Shown: positions 48,834 to 57,431, numbered from the stretch's first letter. The stretch is DNA of 64,000 nucleotides from Acidobacteriota bacterium (GCA_016700075.1 CP065000.1:1612001-1676000), one strand, 5' to 3'. The notes: generated by a model not told the origin, from the letters alone. Numbers and translations: made by a program.

Positions 48834-48860
48834 AAAGACCGCCAATTACGACGGCCTTTT
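48833..48860. terminator. Terminator hairpin between the acyltransferase gene and tRNA-Ala
   Basis: AAAAGACCG (48833-48841) pairs with CGGCCTTTT (52-60 of the same block) with one mismatch and ends in TTTT. A-tracts on the left make it potentially bidirectional, ending both the acyltransferase and the leftward tRNA transcripts. Confidence 0.65.
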
Positions 48861-48867
48861 GAAAACT

Positions 48868-48943
48868 TGGTGGAGACGAGGGGGATCGAACCCCTGACCT
48901 CATGAATGCCATTCATGCGCTCTCCCAGCTGAGCTACGTCCCC
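48868..48943 (-). tRNA. tRNA-Ala (GGC)
   Basis: On the minus strand the 76-nt sequence starts GGGGACGTAGCTCAGCTGGG. The acceptor GGGGACG pairs with CGTCTCC (one G-U). The anticodon stem-loop GCATGAATGGCATTCATG carries GGC. The T loop TTCGATC is present and CCA is encoded. Confidence 0.97.
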
Positions 48944-49044
48944 GCTTCAAGTGCAGAGTTCAGAATGAAAAATGCACAATGAAGAGAACTTAAAATCTAC
49001 CGAATCTGCCAATACGCGTCAAGCCTAACGGCCGCCAATGGCCG

Positions 49045-49821
49045 CTAACGACCTTTGAAAACGGGCTTGCGTTTTTCCAGGAAAGCCGAGACGCCTTCCT
49101 GCTTGTCCTCGGTCGAAAAGCAGATGGCGAACAGATCGACCTCGCGGCGGAGCCCTTCGTCCAGATTCGACCTCGAAGCAAATTTGACGGCTTCCTTGGC
49201 AAGCCGCAGAGCGATCGGTGCTTTTTCGGATATCTTTTCAGCCATCTTCATTGTTTCCGTTTCAAGCTGGTCGGCAGGATAAACGTGATTCACCAAGCCG
49301 AATTTCAATGCGGTCTCGGCGTCGATCATATCGCCGGTCAGGTTCATTTCCATCGAACGGCCCTCACCGATCAGCCGTGTCAGCCTTTGGGTGCCGCCGC
49401 CGCCGGGAATGATGCCGAGGTTGATCTCCGGCTGGCCGAATTTCGCGTTGTCGCTGCAAATGCGTATATCGCACGCGAGAGCAAGCTCGTTACCGCCGCC
49501 GAGGCAAAAGCCGTTGACCATAGCGATGATCGGCTTAGGAAAAATGTCGATGGAGTTGAAAAGCGTGCGTTCCTGAAACTGGCTTCGCTGCGTAACAGGT
49601 GTCTGGCCTTCGAATTCGGAAATATCGGCTCCCGCGATGAATGCCTTCTGGCCCGATCCGGTCAGCACCACAACGACCACGTCGTCATCACGCCGCAGTT
49701 CGTCGAGTGCAGCAATGCCTTCTGCGTGGACTTTGGAATTAAGAGCATTCAGCTTATCGGGGCGGTTAATGGTGATCACGGCGACCTTGCCGCGCTTTTC
49801 TAAAGTAATGGTCTCGTACAT
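49045..49821 (-). CDS. Enoyl-CoA hydratase/isomerase family protein
   Basis: A 258-aa crotonase-fold enzyme, the usual length for enoyl-CoA hydratase. The oxyanion-hole regions are KAFIAGADISEFEGQ and MVNGFCLGGGNELALACDIR. The catalytic glutamates fit FGQPEINLGIIPGGGGTQRL, where Glu residues equivalent to the hydratase pair occur. It therefore probably hydrates 2-enoyl-CoA in fatty-acid oxidation. It lies alone, with tRNA-Ala downstream and a PilZ gene upstream. Confidence 0.93.
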   Translation of the reverse strand: MYETITLEKRGKVAVITINRPDKLNALNSKVHAEGIAALDELRRDDDVVVVVLTGSGQKAFIAGADISEFEGQTPVTQRSQFQERTLFNSIDIFPKPIIAMVNGFCLGGGNELALACDIRICSDNAKFGQPEINLGIIPGGGGTQRLTRLIGEGRSMEMNLTGDMIDAETALKFGLVNHVYPADQLETETMKMAEKISEKAPIALRLAKEAVKFASRSNLDEGLRREVDLFAICFSTEDKQEGVSAFLEKRKPVFKGR

Positions 49822-49844
49822 AGGAAAAGTTAAAAAGTGAAAAC

Positions 49845-49917
49845 GTAAAAAAGTGAAAAAGAGAAAATGCGTTCGGCATTCGACGAGGCCACATTTTCAC
49901 CTTTTCACTTTTTCACA
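49845..49917. repeat. A+T-rich inverted repeat of GTGAAAAA units
   Basis: Left arm 49845-49869 (AAAAAAGTGAAAAAG core) and right arm 49892-49917 (TTTTCACCTTTTCAC core) match at about 21 of 25 positions. The 8-nt unit GTGAAAAA recurs within each arm. It fills the gap between the hydratase and PilZ genes. Confidence 0.65.
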
Positions 49918-49926
49918 TTTGAAGAT

Positions 49927-50301
49927 CTACTCGCTGACGCCCTGAACGATATTGTCGTCGGCGATCCACGCGACGAAAAGCCGCAGCCAGCTCTCTTTCG
50001 GCTCCTCTATCGAAACTCCGATCCGCGAAGTTCCATAACTCGCCGGCATCACGCGGACGACCTGAGCTTTGACCTCGACAGGCGCACCGTTCGGGCGATG
50101 CGATCGGATGTAAAGATTTTCTCCGGGAGCTATCGGCTGATTCAGCTGGAACAAGGCACCGAGCGTTGAGATATCGTCCGTCTCTGTCGGTTCACTCCAC
50201 GTGGAGCCGTCGTCGGCTTTGCCTGACACGACTATCGGCAGGCGCAAGGCCATGCGAAGTGCGAACCTTTTCTCCTCAAAAAGAGGCTGTGTGGATGCCA
50301 T
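49927..50301 (-). CDS. PilZ domain protein
   Basis: A 124-aa single PilZ domain. The N-terminal EEKRFALRMALRLPIVVSG resembles the RxxxR c-di-GMP-binding loop region (R-x3-R is met by RFALR), and the later DDISTLGALFQLNQPI corresponds to the (D/N)xSxxG motif. Binding of cyclic di-GMP is therefore plausible. The output partner is unknown; the gene is not in an obvious operon. Confidence 0.8.
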   Translation of the reverse strand: MASTQPLFEEKRFALRMALRLPIVVSGKADDGSTWSEPTETDDISTLGALFQLNQPIAPGENLYIRSHRPNGAPVEVKAQVVRVMPASYGTSRIGVSIEEPKESWLRLFVAWIADDNIVQGVSE

Positions 50302-50494
50302 GACGGTCTAAAAAGAAAATAAAACTCGACTAATAGTAGCACGATTGGCCGATTTGCGGAATAAATCTAGTTATATTGCGGCATTGAAAATAAGATATAT
50401 TCGGCCTTTAGCTCATCGCATCTGACTCGCGACGCGGGCAAGATAGACTAAGCCGACCGCAGACCACTATACTAATTTGAAGGAACATTTGATC

Positions 50495-51493
50495 ATGGAA
50501 ATTGAGACCATCCACAGAAAGGTTGTGATACTCGGATCAGGGCCGGCGGGACTGACTGCGGCTATATATGCGGGCCGTGCGCAGCTTGATCCGCTGGTGA
50601 TCGACGGGCCGCAGCCAGGCGGGCAGCTCACCATAACGACAGACGTCGAAAATTACCCCGGCTTTGCAGAAGGCATCATGGGCCCCGCCCTGATGGAACA
50701 ATTCCGCTCACAGGCCGAGCGTTTTGGAACGGAGATCATTAATGTTTGGATCGACAATGTCGATCTTTCGGCGAGGCCGTTCACCCTGAACGCCAAAACG
50801 AGTGCGGACAGCGACGACATCGTGAAGGTCATCAAGGCCGAGACGCTTATAATCGCGACCGGTGCATCGGCGAAATGGCTGGATATTCCGGGCGAGGCTC
50901 CCGTGCCCGAAGGCTTGGGCGGCAACGGCGTTTCGGCATGTGCGACCTGCGACGGTTTCTTTTTCCGCGGCAAGCCTATCGTAGTCGTAGGCGGAGGCGA
51001 CACCGCGATGGAAGAAGCTTTGTTCCTGACCAAATTTGCCTCAAAGGTCACAGTCGTTCACCGGCGTGACGAGTTTCGAGCATCGAAGATCATGCAGGAC
51101 CGCGTGCTCGCACATGAAAAGATCGACGTGCTTTGGAACACCGAGGTCAAAGAGATACACGGGACCAAAGAAACCGGCGTCGAGAGCGTTACGCTGTACA
51201 ACAACGTGTCCAATGAGACGACAACCTTCCCCACCGAGGGAGTCTTCATCGCGATCGGCCACGAACCGAACACCAAGCTGTTTCGCGGCGTTTTGGATAT
51301 GGATGAGACCGGCTATCTGATCACTGAGGGCCGAACGACAAAGACAAACATTCCTGGCGTTTTCGCGTCGGGCGATGCTCAGGATTCTTATTATCGCCAG
51401 GCGATCACAGCCGCCGGGACCGGATGTATGGCTGCGATAGACGCTGAACGGTTCCTGGCTGAACACGAAGGCGACACCGCGGCCGCTGCGTAA
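50495..51493 (+). CDS. trxB: Thioredoxin reductase
   Basis: A 332-aa NADPH-dependent flavoenzyme. FAD-binding VVILGSGPAGLTAAIYAGRA is at the N-terminus; PGGQLTITTDVENYPGF is family-typical. The redox pair is ACATCDGFFF (about residues 150-153), and VVGGGDTAMEEALFL binds NADPH. Near the C-terminus GVFASGDAQDSYYRQAITAAGTG is conserved. A TTG at 50477 is in frame, but GAAGGA at 50479-50484 is well placed for ATG 50495. It can supply reducing power to NrdAB through thioredoxin. Confidence 0.96.
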   Translation: MEIETIHRKVVILGSGPAGLTAAIYAGRAQLDPLVIDGPQPGGQLTITTDVENYPGFAEGIMGPALMEQFRSQAERFGTEIINVWIDNVDLSARPFTLNAKTSADSDDIVKVIKAETLIIATGASAKWLDIPGEAPVPEGLGGNGVSACATCDGFFFRGKPIVVVGGGDTAMEEALFLTKFASKVTVVHRRDEFRASKIMQDRVLAHEKIDVLWNTEVKEIHGTKETGVESVTLYNNVSNETTTFPTEGVFIAIGHEPNTKLFRGVLDMDETGYLITEGRTTKTNIPGVFASGDAQDSYYRQAITAAGTGCMAAIDAERFLAEHEGDTAAAA

Positions 51494-51500
51494 GATTTAC

Positions 51501-52142
51501 CTATTCGGTCGAGACCACACGGCCGTCGCGGACGGTGGCGTTCTGCGGCGTTCGGACGATCCGGTTCGCATCGAAACCCATAGCTTGTGCACGGTTTACG
51601 ATTGCCTGAAATGTGGGCTCGTCCATCGTCGGCGTTCGGCTGAGGACCCAAAAATAATCTCTTCCCGGTTCTGAAACGACGGCGTAGCTGTAGTCTTCCG
51701 CCAGATCGACCACCCAATAATTTGCCCACACGAACGGAAGCCAGGACGTGAAGCCGGGGGCGAAACGCACCTTCAGCTTCGCATTGTTCTTCTTGTCCGC
51801 GATCTTGCCTTCTGCCTTTGCGGAATCGGACACGCCGTCTCTTTTCGTACACGAGTTCAAGACCTCTATGCGGCCGTTGTTTTTCAGAGTGTACTCTGCG
51901 GTCGTATTGGCTATGCACTGCCGCTGAAAGCGGTTCGGGTATTTGGCGATCTCGTACCATTTGCCCGAGTAGCGTTTCAGGTCGAGGCCGCTGACCGGAC
52001 GAGGCGGTTCATTTCGCGGCGAGCTTTGGGCGTTCGCCGAGACGACACCGAAGAACAAAAGTAGGGCAAACATTGCAGCAACAATAGGCATATACGTAAC
52101 CGCAGGACAATTCTTGTCCGCACTGATGATTTCGACGCGCAT
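51501..52142 (-). CDS. Bacterial lipocalin (Blc-like)
   Basis: A 213-aa exported protein with a signal segment (MPIVAAMFALLLFFGVVSANA, starting 16 residues in; the first ATG is at 52142). The lipocalin fold shows LKRYSGKWYEIAKYPNRFQ (GxW motif), QCIANTTAEYTLKNNGRIEV, WANYWVVDLAEDYSYAVVSEP and YFWVLSRTPTMDE, matching Blc-type lipocalins that bind lysophospholipids. Unlike E. coli Blc there is no clear lipobox. It converges on trxB with 7 nt between stops. Confidence 0.92.
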   Translation of the reverse strand: MRVEIISADKNCPAVTYMPIVAAMFALLLFFGVVSANAQSSPRNEPPRPVSGLDLKRYSGKWYEIAKYPNRFQRQCIANTTAEYTLKNNGRIEVLNSCTKRDGVSDSAKAEGKIADKKNNAKLKVRFAPGFTSWLPFVWANYWVVDLAEDYSYAVVSEPGRDYFWVLSRTPTMDEPTFQAIVNRAQAMGFDANRIVRTPQNATVRDGRVVSTE

Positions 52143-52194
52143 TACGATTTAGATTCCGGTTATAATGTTCATTGGGAGTATTTGTGATTGATCT

Positions 52195-52506
52195 ATGCCG
52201 ATCTACGAATATAAATGTCAGCAGTGTGGTGCCCATATAGAGGTGCGTCAGAGCGTATCGGACGCCCCGCTGACGACGTGTGAAAAATGTCATGGCCGCC
52301 TTGAGAAGCAATGGTCGCTTTCGGGTTTTCAGTTCAAAGGTGCCGGTTGGTACGTAACCGATTATTCGAAAAAGGGCAGCGACGGAAGCACTGCCGTTGG
52401 AAAAAGCTCATCGGTTGAATCAACCGCTTCGGCCGATACTGCATCAAAGTCTGCAAGCGGAACCGAAAAACCGTCCGGCGGTACGGACACGAAAACCGCG
52501 GCCTGA
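52195..52506 (+). CDS. FmdB-family zinc ribbon protein
   Basis: A 103-aa protein whose first 45 residues are the FmdB/CxxC_CxxC_SSSS zinc ribbon: MPIYEYKCQQCGAHIEV and CEKCHGRLEKQW. The tail is Ser/Thr/Ala/Lys-rich and low-complexity. The family has a proposed regulatory role, but no biochemical function is established. Its stop overlaps the start of the VWA-protein gene (TGATG at 52504-52508), so they are coupled. Confidence 0.85.
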   Translation: MPIYEYKCQQCGAHIEVRQSVSDAPLTTCEKCHGRLEKQWSLSGFQFKGAGWYVTDYSKKGSDGSTAVGKSSSVESTASADTASKSASGTEKPSGGTDTKTAA

Positions 52507-53408
52507 TGAGAACTTTCGTACTTCGATCGCTGATGTTCGGATTGCTCGCAGTTCTGCTCTGCGATGCAGCGAACGCGCAATCGAGGCGGAGCGTACGCGG
52601 CATCGATCCGGACGGAACGGTCCTTTCTGTCACCGCTTCCCGCGAAAACGCCGCGGTCCCGATCCTCGCAGAAAACCTTTTCCTCTACGAAAACGGCATC
52701 GAACAGAAGATACGAAACTTCGCCTTCGATCCCACACCCGCGAAGATATTGATCGTTGTCGACAATTCGCTGACGCTTCCCGCCGCAACTGAAAAATTGC
52801 AGCAGGCCGTGATGGAATTCGCGTATGAGATCTATGACGGCGACCAGATCTTCGTCATAGCCTACGACGAAAAAGCCGAGATCATCCAGGAATGGACCGA
52901 CGATGCGAAAAAGATCGAAACGAGCCTTGCCACGTTCCGCAAAAAAGGAAATCCCTATCTTTTTGACGCACTTGACGTTTCAGTGGCAGAAATTCTGCTG
53001 CCGCTGATGCCCGGCACGCGAAAAACGGCGATCGTGCTGATAGGCGACGGGCTCGACCGCGGCAGCCGCACCGCTTTTGACAAGATCCTTGCTCGGCTGC
53101 AGACGCAGGACATCGTCGTCTATGCGCTTCAGGTCAATGACCGGACTGGCGGTGCCTTTCGCCGCGACCAGCCTAAAGCGGGCGCCGTGATAAATCAGCT
53201 TGCCGAAGGAACAGGCGGGCTTGTTTTTCCGCTGGACGATGCGAAGAACGCGGCAAAGATCATTTGTGATGAGCTGAAAAAGAACCGCTATCTGCTCTCG
53301 TATATGCCGGCGAACACATCTTCTTTCGACGCACGCCGTATTCTGCTGACTGCCGAAGAAGGCGTCACCATACGCACCAAAATGATGCACCCGCCTAATG
53401 TGAAATGA
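52506..53408 (+). CDS. Exported VWFA-related domain protein
   Basis: A 300-aa protein with a signal peptide (VLRSLMFGLLAVLLCDAANA). The VWA domain starts at KILIVVDNSLTLPAA, which has D-x-S but not the full DxSxS metal site, and continues through DGDQIFVIAYDEKAEIIQEW and TAIVLIGDGLDRGSRTAF. This exported layout with an N-terminal strand segment is common in Acidobacteriota VWFA-related proteins. Function is unknown. Translationally coupled to the FmdB-like gene. Confidence 0.85.
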   Translation: MRTFVLRSLMFGLLAVLLCDAANAQSRRSVRGIDPDGTVLSVTASRENAAVPILAENLFLYENGIEQKIRNFAFDPTPAKILIVVDNSLTLPAATEKLQQAVMEFAYEIYDGDQIFVIAYDEKAEIIQEWTDDAKKIETSLATFRKKGNPYLFDALDVSVAEILLPLMPGTRKTAIVLIGDGLDRGSRTAFDKILARLQTQDIVVYALQVNDRTGGAFRRDQPKAGAVINQLAEGTGGLVFPLDDAKNAAKIICDELKKNRYLLSYMPANTSSFDARRILLTAEEGVTIRTKMMHPPNVK

Positions 53409-53409
53409 C

Positions 53410-54255
53410 CTAAACAGCCACAGGTGCAGCGATCTTTCCGTGATGGCGATAGTTCTCTAATCTCAAATTCTCATATTTAAAATTCAGCAGTCCGTCCAGC
53501 CCGTTTAGGCTTTCTGAGTCGACAATTTCCAGCGTGGGCAGTTCAAAGGGCTCGCGTTTGAGCAGCTCGTTGACCTGATCGAGGTGGTTGCTGTAAATGT
53601 GCAGGTCGCCGAAAGTGTGTATGAAATCACCGACCTCGAGCCCGCAAACGTGAGCTACGAGATGCGTGAGCAGTGCGTAGCTTGAAATGTTGAACGGTAC
53701 GCCGAGAAATGCGTCAGCAGAGCGTTGGTAAAGCTGGCAATGCAGCGTCCTCTCGTTCTCTACCTTGAAATGAAAGAGTGTGTGGCATGGCGGGAGAGCG
53801 ACATCGTCACAGGTTTCCGGATTCCAGCCTGTGACGATCAGCCGGCGGGAATTTGGATTCGTCTCGATCTCGCGGATCAATCTCGCGATCTGATCGACGC
53901 CGTTCATTTGCGGATAATCGCCGCCGAAGGAACGCCACAGATATCCATAAACCGGCCCGAGGTCGCCTGCTTCCCGGCCGAATCTCGCGGTCTGCTCTGC
54001 CGTCGCCCACTCTTCCCAGATATCAACCCCGCGTGCCTGCAGGTCGGCATCATTTGTTGAACCGCTCAAGAACCAAAACAATTCTTCCGCAACCCAGCGA
54101 AACGGCACGCGTTTTGTCGTCACGATCGGAAATCCCTCGCGCAGATCGAAACGCGTCTGATAGCCGAAAGTCGATATCGTTCCGACACCGGTCCGGTCCT
54201 CATGCCGCGTGCCATTCGCGAGAATGTGTTTGAGCAGTCCGTGATACTGATGCAT
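53410..54255 (-). CDS. thyA: Thymidylate synthase
   Basis: A 281-aa ThyA, which methylates dUMP to dTMP with methylenetetrahydrofolate. The nucleotide site appears in GTRHEDRTGVGTISTFGYQ; the catalytic Cys is in ALPPCHTLFHF; FNISSYALLTHLVAH and DLHIYSNHLDQ are conserved. The frame is open to 54321, but the family start (MHQYHGLLKHILANGTRHED) is ATG 54255. It is convergent with the VWA gene. Its 5' side is a 35-bp perfect inverted repeat beginning 8 nt before the start codon. Confidence 0.96.
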   Translation of the reverse strand: MHQYHGLLKHILANGTRHEDRTGVGTISTFGYQTRFDLREGFPIVTTKRVPFRWVAEELFWFLSGSTNDADLQARGVDIWEEWATAEQTARFGREAGDLGPVYGYLWRSFGGDYPQMNGVDQIARLIREIETNPNSRRLIVTGWNPETCDDVALPPCHTLFHFKVENERTLHCQLYQRSADAFLGVPFNISSYALLTHLVAHVCGLEVGDFIHTFGDLHIYSNHLDQVNELLKREPFELPTLEIVDSESLNGLDGLLNFKYENLRLENYRHHGKIAAPVAV

Positions 54256-54263
54256 TGGCTTTA

Positions 54264-54351
54264 ATTGTAAATTGTAAATTGAAAAATTGTTAATTGGTAT
54301 CGTCAAACCTTTCTTAACCAATTAACAATTTTTCAATTTACAATTTACAAT
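54264..54351. repeat. Perfect 35-bp inverted repeat between divergent thyA and the next gene
   Basis: Arms 54264-54298 and 54317-54351 are exact reverse complements with an 18-nt spacer. Each arm is A+T-rich and itself repetitive (ATTGTAA, ATTGTAA, ATTGAAA, ATTGTTA). It fills almost the whole 105-bp gap between the thyA start and ATG 54361. Confidence 0.9.
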
Positions 54352-54360
54352 CTAGGAACT

Positions 54361-54819
54361 ATGTCGAGCACACTCGAAGTAAGTTTTAATTCGCCGCAGT
54401 GTGGATGGATGTCGATCGGTTTTAGCGACGGCGTGACGGAATTTCACACCACGACCGCGCATTTGCCGTATAAAACGGCGTTGCCGAATCTGATGCGGAT
54501 ATTGACCGCATTGTCAGGCGACGGCGATGCGGAATATTTGCTCAAATGGAACCGCGATCCGGAGGAATTCGATTTTCGTTTCATTCGTATCGGGAAAAAC
54601 ATAGCGATCGAGATCTATCAATACGCGACGGAAGAACGCGATTCTGCAACACGCGAACTCGTTTACAGCTATGCGGGCGATGCCGGCGATGTGCTCGCTG
54701 CTTTCGCAACTACGTTCGATCAGCTTTATGAGGATCGCGACACAGACGAATTCGAATTCAACTGGCGTCAGCCGTTTCCGTACAGCGAATACGAGGAATT
54801 CAGAAAACTGGCGATCTAG
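54361..54819 (+). CDS. Hypothetical protein, 152 aa
   Basis: A soluble acidic protein with no signal peptide or membrane segment and no recognised domain. It opens with short strands (TLEVSFNSPQCGWMSIGFSD) and has a central DFRFIRIGKNIAIEIYQYAT and a C-terminal DEFEFNWRQPFPYSEYEEF. The mixed alpha/beta pattern and size resemble small immunity-type proteins, but that is only an impression. Normal codon use argues that it is a real gene. It is divergent from thyA. Confidence 0.65.
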   Translation: MSSTLEVSFNSPQCGWMSIGFSDGVTEFHTTTAHLPYKTALPNLMRILTALSGDGDAEYLLKWNRDPEEFDFRFIRIGKNIAIEIYQYATEERDSATRELVYSYAGDAGDVLAAFATTFDQLYEDRDTDEFEFNWRQPFPYSEYEEFRKLAI

Positions 54820-54886
54820 CCACGAATAGCACGAAAGACACGAATGAAACACTCCCTAATTGGTGTAATTTGTGTAATTCGTGGCT
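54818..54886. repeat. Inverted CACGAA-type repeat between genes
   Basis: AGCCACGAAT (54818-54827) and ATTCGTGGCT (54877-54886) are perfect inverted arms. Between them are CACGAAAGA- and TGTAATTTG-type 9-nt units. It overlaps the end of the hypothetical gene and stops 9 nt before the methyltransferase start. Confidence 0.6.
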
Positions 54887-54894
54887 GATCTAAT

Positions 54895-55890
54895 ATGAAA
54901 GAGAGGCTTTTAGATCTACTCGCATGTCCGACCTGCGGCGGTGATATTTTGCTGGCTTACGCGTCAAAGTACGACGGCAAAGAGATCATCGGCGGAGTGC
55001 TGACATGTAAAAAATGTGACCGCGAATACAAGGTCGTCCGCGGAGTGCCGCGGTTTGTCGATCTGGGCAAGATCGAGGAAGACAAGGCGGCAACGGCCGA
55101 AAATTTCGGCTGGCAATGGACGAATTTTACTCAGGAAGACCCGAAATACAACGAGCAATTCCTCGGATGGCTGCAGCCCGTGAAACCCGAGTTTTTCGCT
55201 GGCAAGACCGTTCTCGAAGGCGGCTGCGGCAAAGGCCGTCACACAAAACTCGCCGCAGAATGGGGAGCAAAGGACGTCGTTGGCATCGACCTCGGCGACG
55301 GTGTCGAATCGGCATTTGCGTTGACGCGGGAGATGCCAAATGCGCACATAATTCAATGCGATATCTTTAAGCTGCCGCTGAAAAAGGCGTTCGATTACGC
55401 GTTCAGCGTCGGCGTTCTGCATCACACGCCCGATCCGAAAGGTGCCTTCGTATCGCTTGCAGGCAAGGTGAAAAAGGGCGGGCACATTTCAGCTTGGATA
55501 TATGGTGCGGAAAACAACGAATGGATCACGAAATACGTGAATCCCGTACGCGAGGGTTTTACGTCGCGGATCTCGCAGCCCGTTCTTTATCAACTTTCAA
55601 AGCTGCCCACGCTGCCGCTTTTCCTCACCACTAAACTTGTCTATCGGCCGCTGAACGCCGCGGCGAAAGGAGTCGCGGAAGAGCTCTTTTACAACGATTA
55701 TCTGAATCACCTGGGCACGTTCGGGTGGCGCGAACAGCACAATATCGTATTTGACCACCTCGTCGCCCCGACGGCGTTCTATATTTCAAAAGAAGATTTT
55801 GAGGACTGGTGGAAAACTATCAATGCCGAGGACGTTGAGATAACCTGGCATAACCGCAATAGCTGGTGCGGATTCGGAAAGGTCGCATGA
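54895..55890 (+). CDS. Trm112-like zinc module fused to a SAM-dependent methyltransferase
   Basis: A 331-aa protein. Residues ~9-55 form a Trm112/YcaR-like zinc module (LLDLLACPTCGGDIL, LTCKKCDREYKVVRGVPRF). The rest is a class I methyltransferase: motif I VLEGGCGKGRHTKLAAEWGA (about residues 103-122), acidic post-I VVGIDLGDG and motif IV YAFSVGVLHHTPDP. The substrate is unknown; proteins of this layout often occur with polysaccharide or lipid-linked sugar genes, and glycosyltransferase and asnB genes lie downstream. Its stop overlaps the next start (ATGA). Confidence 0.87.
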   Translation: MKERLLDLLACPTCGGDILLAYASKYDGKEIIGGVLTCKKCDREYKVVRGVPRFVDLGKIEEDKAATAENFGWQWTNFTQEDPKYNEQFLGWLQPVKPEFFAGKTVLEGGCGKGRHTKLAAEWGAKDVVGIDLGDGVESAFALTREMPNAHIIQCDIFKLPLKKAFDYAFSVGVLHHTPDPKGAFVSLAGKVKKGGHISAWIYGAENNEWITKYVNPVREGFTSRISQPVLYQLSKLPTLPLFLTTKLVYRPLNAAAKGVAEELFYNDYLNHLGTFGWREQHNIVFDHLVAPTAFYISKEDFEDWWKTINAEDVEITWHNRNSWCGFGKVA

Positions 55891-56528
55891 AGTTCGAAAG
55901 AGGCATCGATGGACACTATCGCGATGCGGTCGAACGGGCGTTCGATCACATCATCGCAAAAGGCAATGCGGAGCATCGCGAGGTCGCGGAGGCGATCGTA
56001 GATTCGCGGCTGCTCATACGCGTTCTTCCCGTGAGCGAAATCAACGCATCCGGCATCACGGGAGTGATAAATTCCGTTAAGACAAATATGCGTATGGCGA
56101 CACGGCGTTTTAGTGTCGAGGACGCACTTGCCGAGGTTCACATCACGTTTGCCGCGGAGACCATCGGCCCGACGGGCGGACGCGGCACGGAAGGGACTCT
56201 GGTTCACGAAGGCCGCCATGCGTACGATTTCGCACGCACGATAGCGAGTATTTCAAATTCGGACGTCAGCCCTCTCAGTATGTTCGATCCGACGCTTTTC
56301 GAGCTTGAATACGCCGCTCACAAGACGTCTGCTGAATGGATGCTCGCCGTCGGAATTGAGGAATACACCAACGAGGGCATTTCGCTGATGATCCTCTGCA
56401 ACAACGAGAAAGGCGTCTGCGAGGTAAGCGACGAAGGCATCCGCCGCCGCCTGAGCGAAAGCTATGGCCTGAGCGAGGACGGCAACCAGGGCCCGACGGC
56501 CAGCCAGATGCTCGGTCTGGTGGTTTAA
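55887..56528 (+). CDS. Hypothetical protein with HEGRH motif (putative metallopeptidase-like)
   Basis: A 213-aa protein starting at ATG 55887, which overlaps the methyltransferase stop by 4 nt. The motif TLVHEGRHAYDFARTI (about residues 104-119) fits HExxH, and ELEYAAHKTSAEWMLAVGIE further on could give a third-ligand Glu. There is no signal peptide. No family is recognised. It may be an intracellular zinc protein; activity is not shown. Confidence 0.7.
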   Translation: MKFERGIDGHYRDAVERAFDHIIAKGNAEHREVAEAIVDSRLLIRVLPVSEINASGITGVINSVKTNMRMATRRFSVEDALAEVHITFAAETIGPTGGRGTEGTLVHEGRHAYDFARTIASISNSDVSPLSMFDPTLFELEYAAHKTSAEWMLAVGIEEYTNEGISLMILCNNEKGVCEVSDEGIRRRLSESYGLSEDGNQGPTASQMLGLVV

Positions 56529-56536
56529 GAAAAGCC

Positions 56537-56647
56537 ATCCGCGAAATACGCGAAACACACGAAATCGAACTTTCTAACCGGTACGGGAACAAAGTGTGCA
56601 AGAGATCGATCAGACTTTGTTCGTATTTTTCGCGTGTTTCGCGGGAT
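56537..56647. repeat. Inverted CGCGAAA-type repeat pair
   Basis: Left arm 56537-56570 (ATCCGCGAAATACGCGAAAC core) and right arm 56619-56647 (TTTTTCGCGTGTTTCGCGGG core) form an imperfect long hairpin. The ~9-nt unit matches those at 10468-10495 and 20249-20293. Confidence 0.65.
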
Positions 56648-56669
56648 CGCTTTGTGGCAAAATGAATTT

Positions 56670-57431
56670 ATGAACGCGACGATGCCGCAAGAAATGCAAC
56701 AACACACCTACGCGATAATGGACCGCGTAGAGGATTCGCATTGGTGGTTCGTCGGCCGCCGGGCGATACTCGAAAGTTTTCTAACCCGGATCTGCTCGTC
56801 ACTCGCCCCTCGTCACTCGCCACTAAAGATCCTCGATGTCGGCTGCGGAACAGGAGCGAACATCGAAATGCTGTCGCAATACGGCGATGCCGAAGGCGTT
56901 GACGTTTCGGATGATGCATTGGAATTTTGCCGCAAAAAGGGGCTGAAAGTTCAGAAAGGCCTCGCGGAAAAGCTGCCGTACGATGATGCGACGTTCGATC
57001 TGACGACCGCTCTCGACGTTATCGAACACCTCGACGACGATGTCGCCGGACTCAAAGAAATGCACCGCGTGACAAAAACCGGCGGCTATTCGCTGTTTTT
57101 CGTGCCGGCGTTCATGTGGCTTTGGGGCGTGCAGGACGACATTTCGAATCACCGCATCCGCTACACGCGGGCACAGATCGTCAAACGTATCGAAAAGGCG
57201 GGCTACACCGTCGAACGCGCGACTTATGCGAATTTCACTTTCTTTGCACCGATCCTCGGCGGCCGCGTATTCATGAAACTTACCGGCATCAAACCCGAAT
57301 CCGAGAACATTATCAACGTATCGGCACTCAACGGCCTTTTCGGAAAGCTCTTTTCCGCAGAGCGGCACTGGCTCAGCCGAATGAATTTTCCATTCGGCGT
57401 TTCTATTGTTATCGTTGCTAAAAAAAGGTAG
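56670..57431 (+). CDS. Class I SAM-dependent methyltransferase with a short repeat insert
   Basis: A 253-aa methyltransferase starting at ATG 56670. The N-terminal EDSHWWFVGRRAILESFL is typical of a family found in surface-polysaccharide clusters. Motif I is ILDVGCGTGANIEML, post-I acidic GVDVSDDALEF and motif IV LTTALDVIEHLDDDVAGLKE. Just before motif I the protein contains SSLAPRHSPL, encoded by two 13-nt units CTCGTCACTCGCC (56795-56807 and 56809-56821), which appear to be a repeat captured in-frame. The substrate is unknown. Confidence 0.88.
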   Translation: MNATMPQEMQQHTYAIMDRVEDSHWWFVGRRAILESFLTRICSSLAPRHSPLKILDVGCGTGANIEMLSQYGDAEGVDVSDDALEFCRKKGLKVQKGLAEKLPYDDATFDLTTALDVIEHLDDDVAGLKEMHRVTKTGGYSLFFVPAFMWLWGVQDDISNHRIRYTRAQIVKRIEKAGYTVERATYANFTFFAPILGGRVFMKLTGIKPESENIINVSALNGLFGKLFSAERHWLSRMNFPFGVSIVIVAKKR

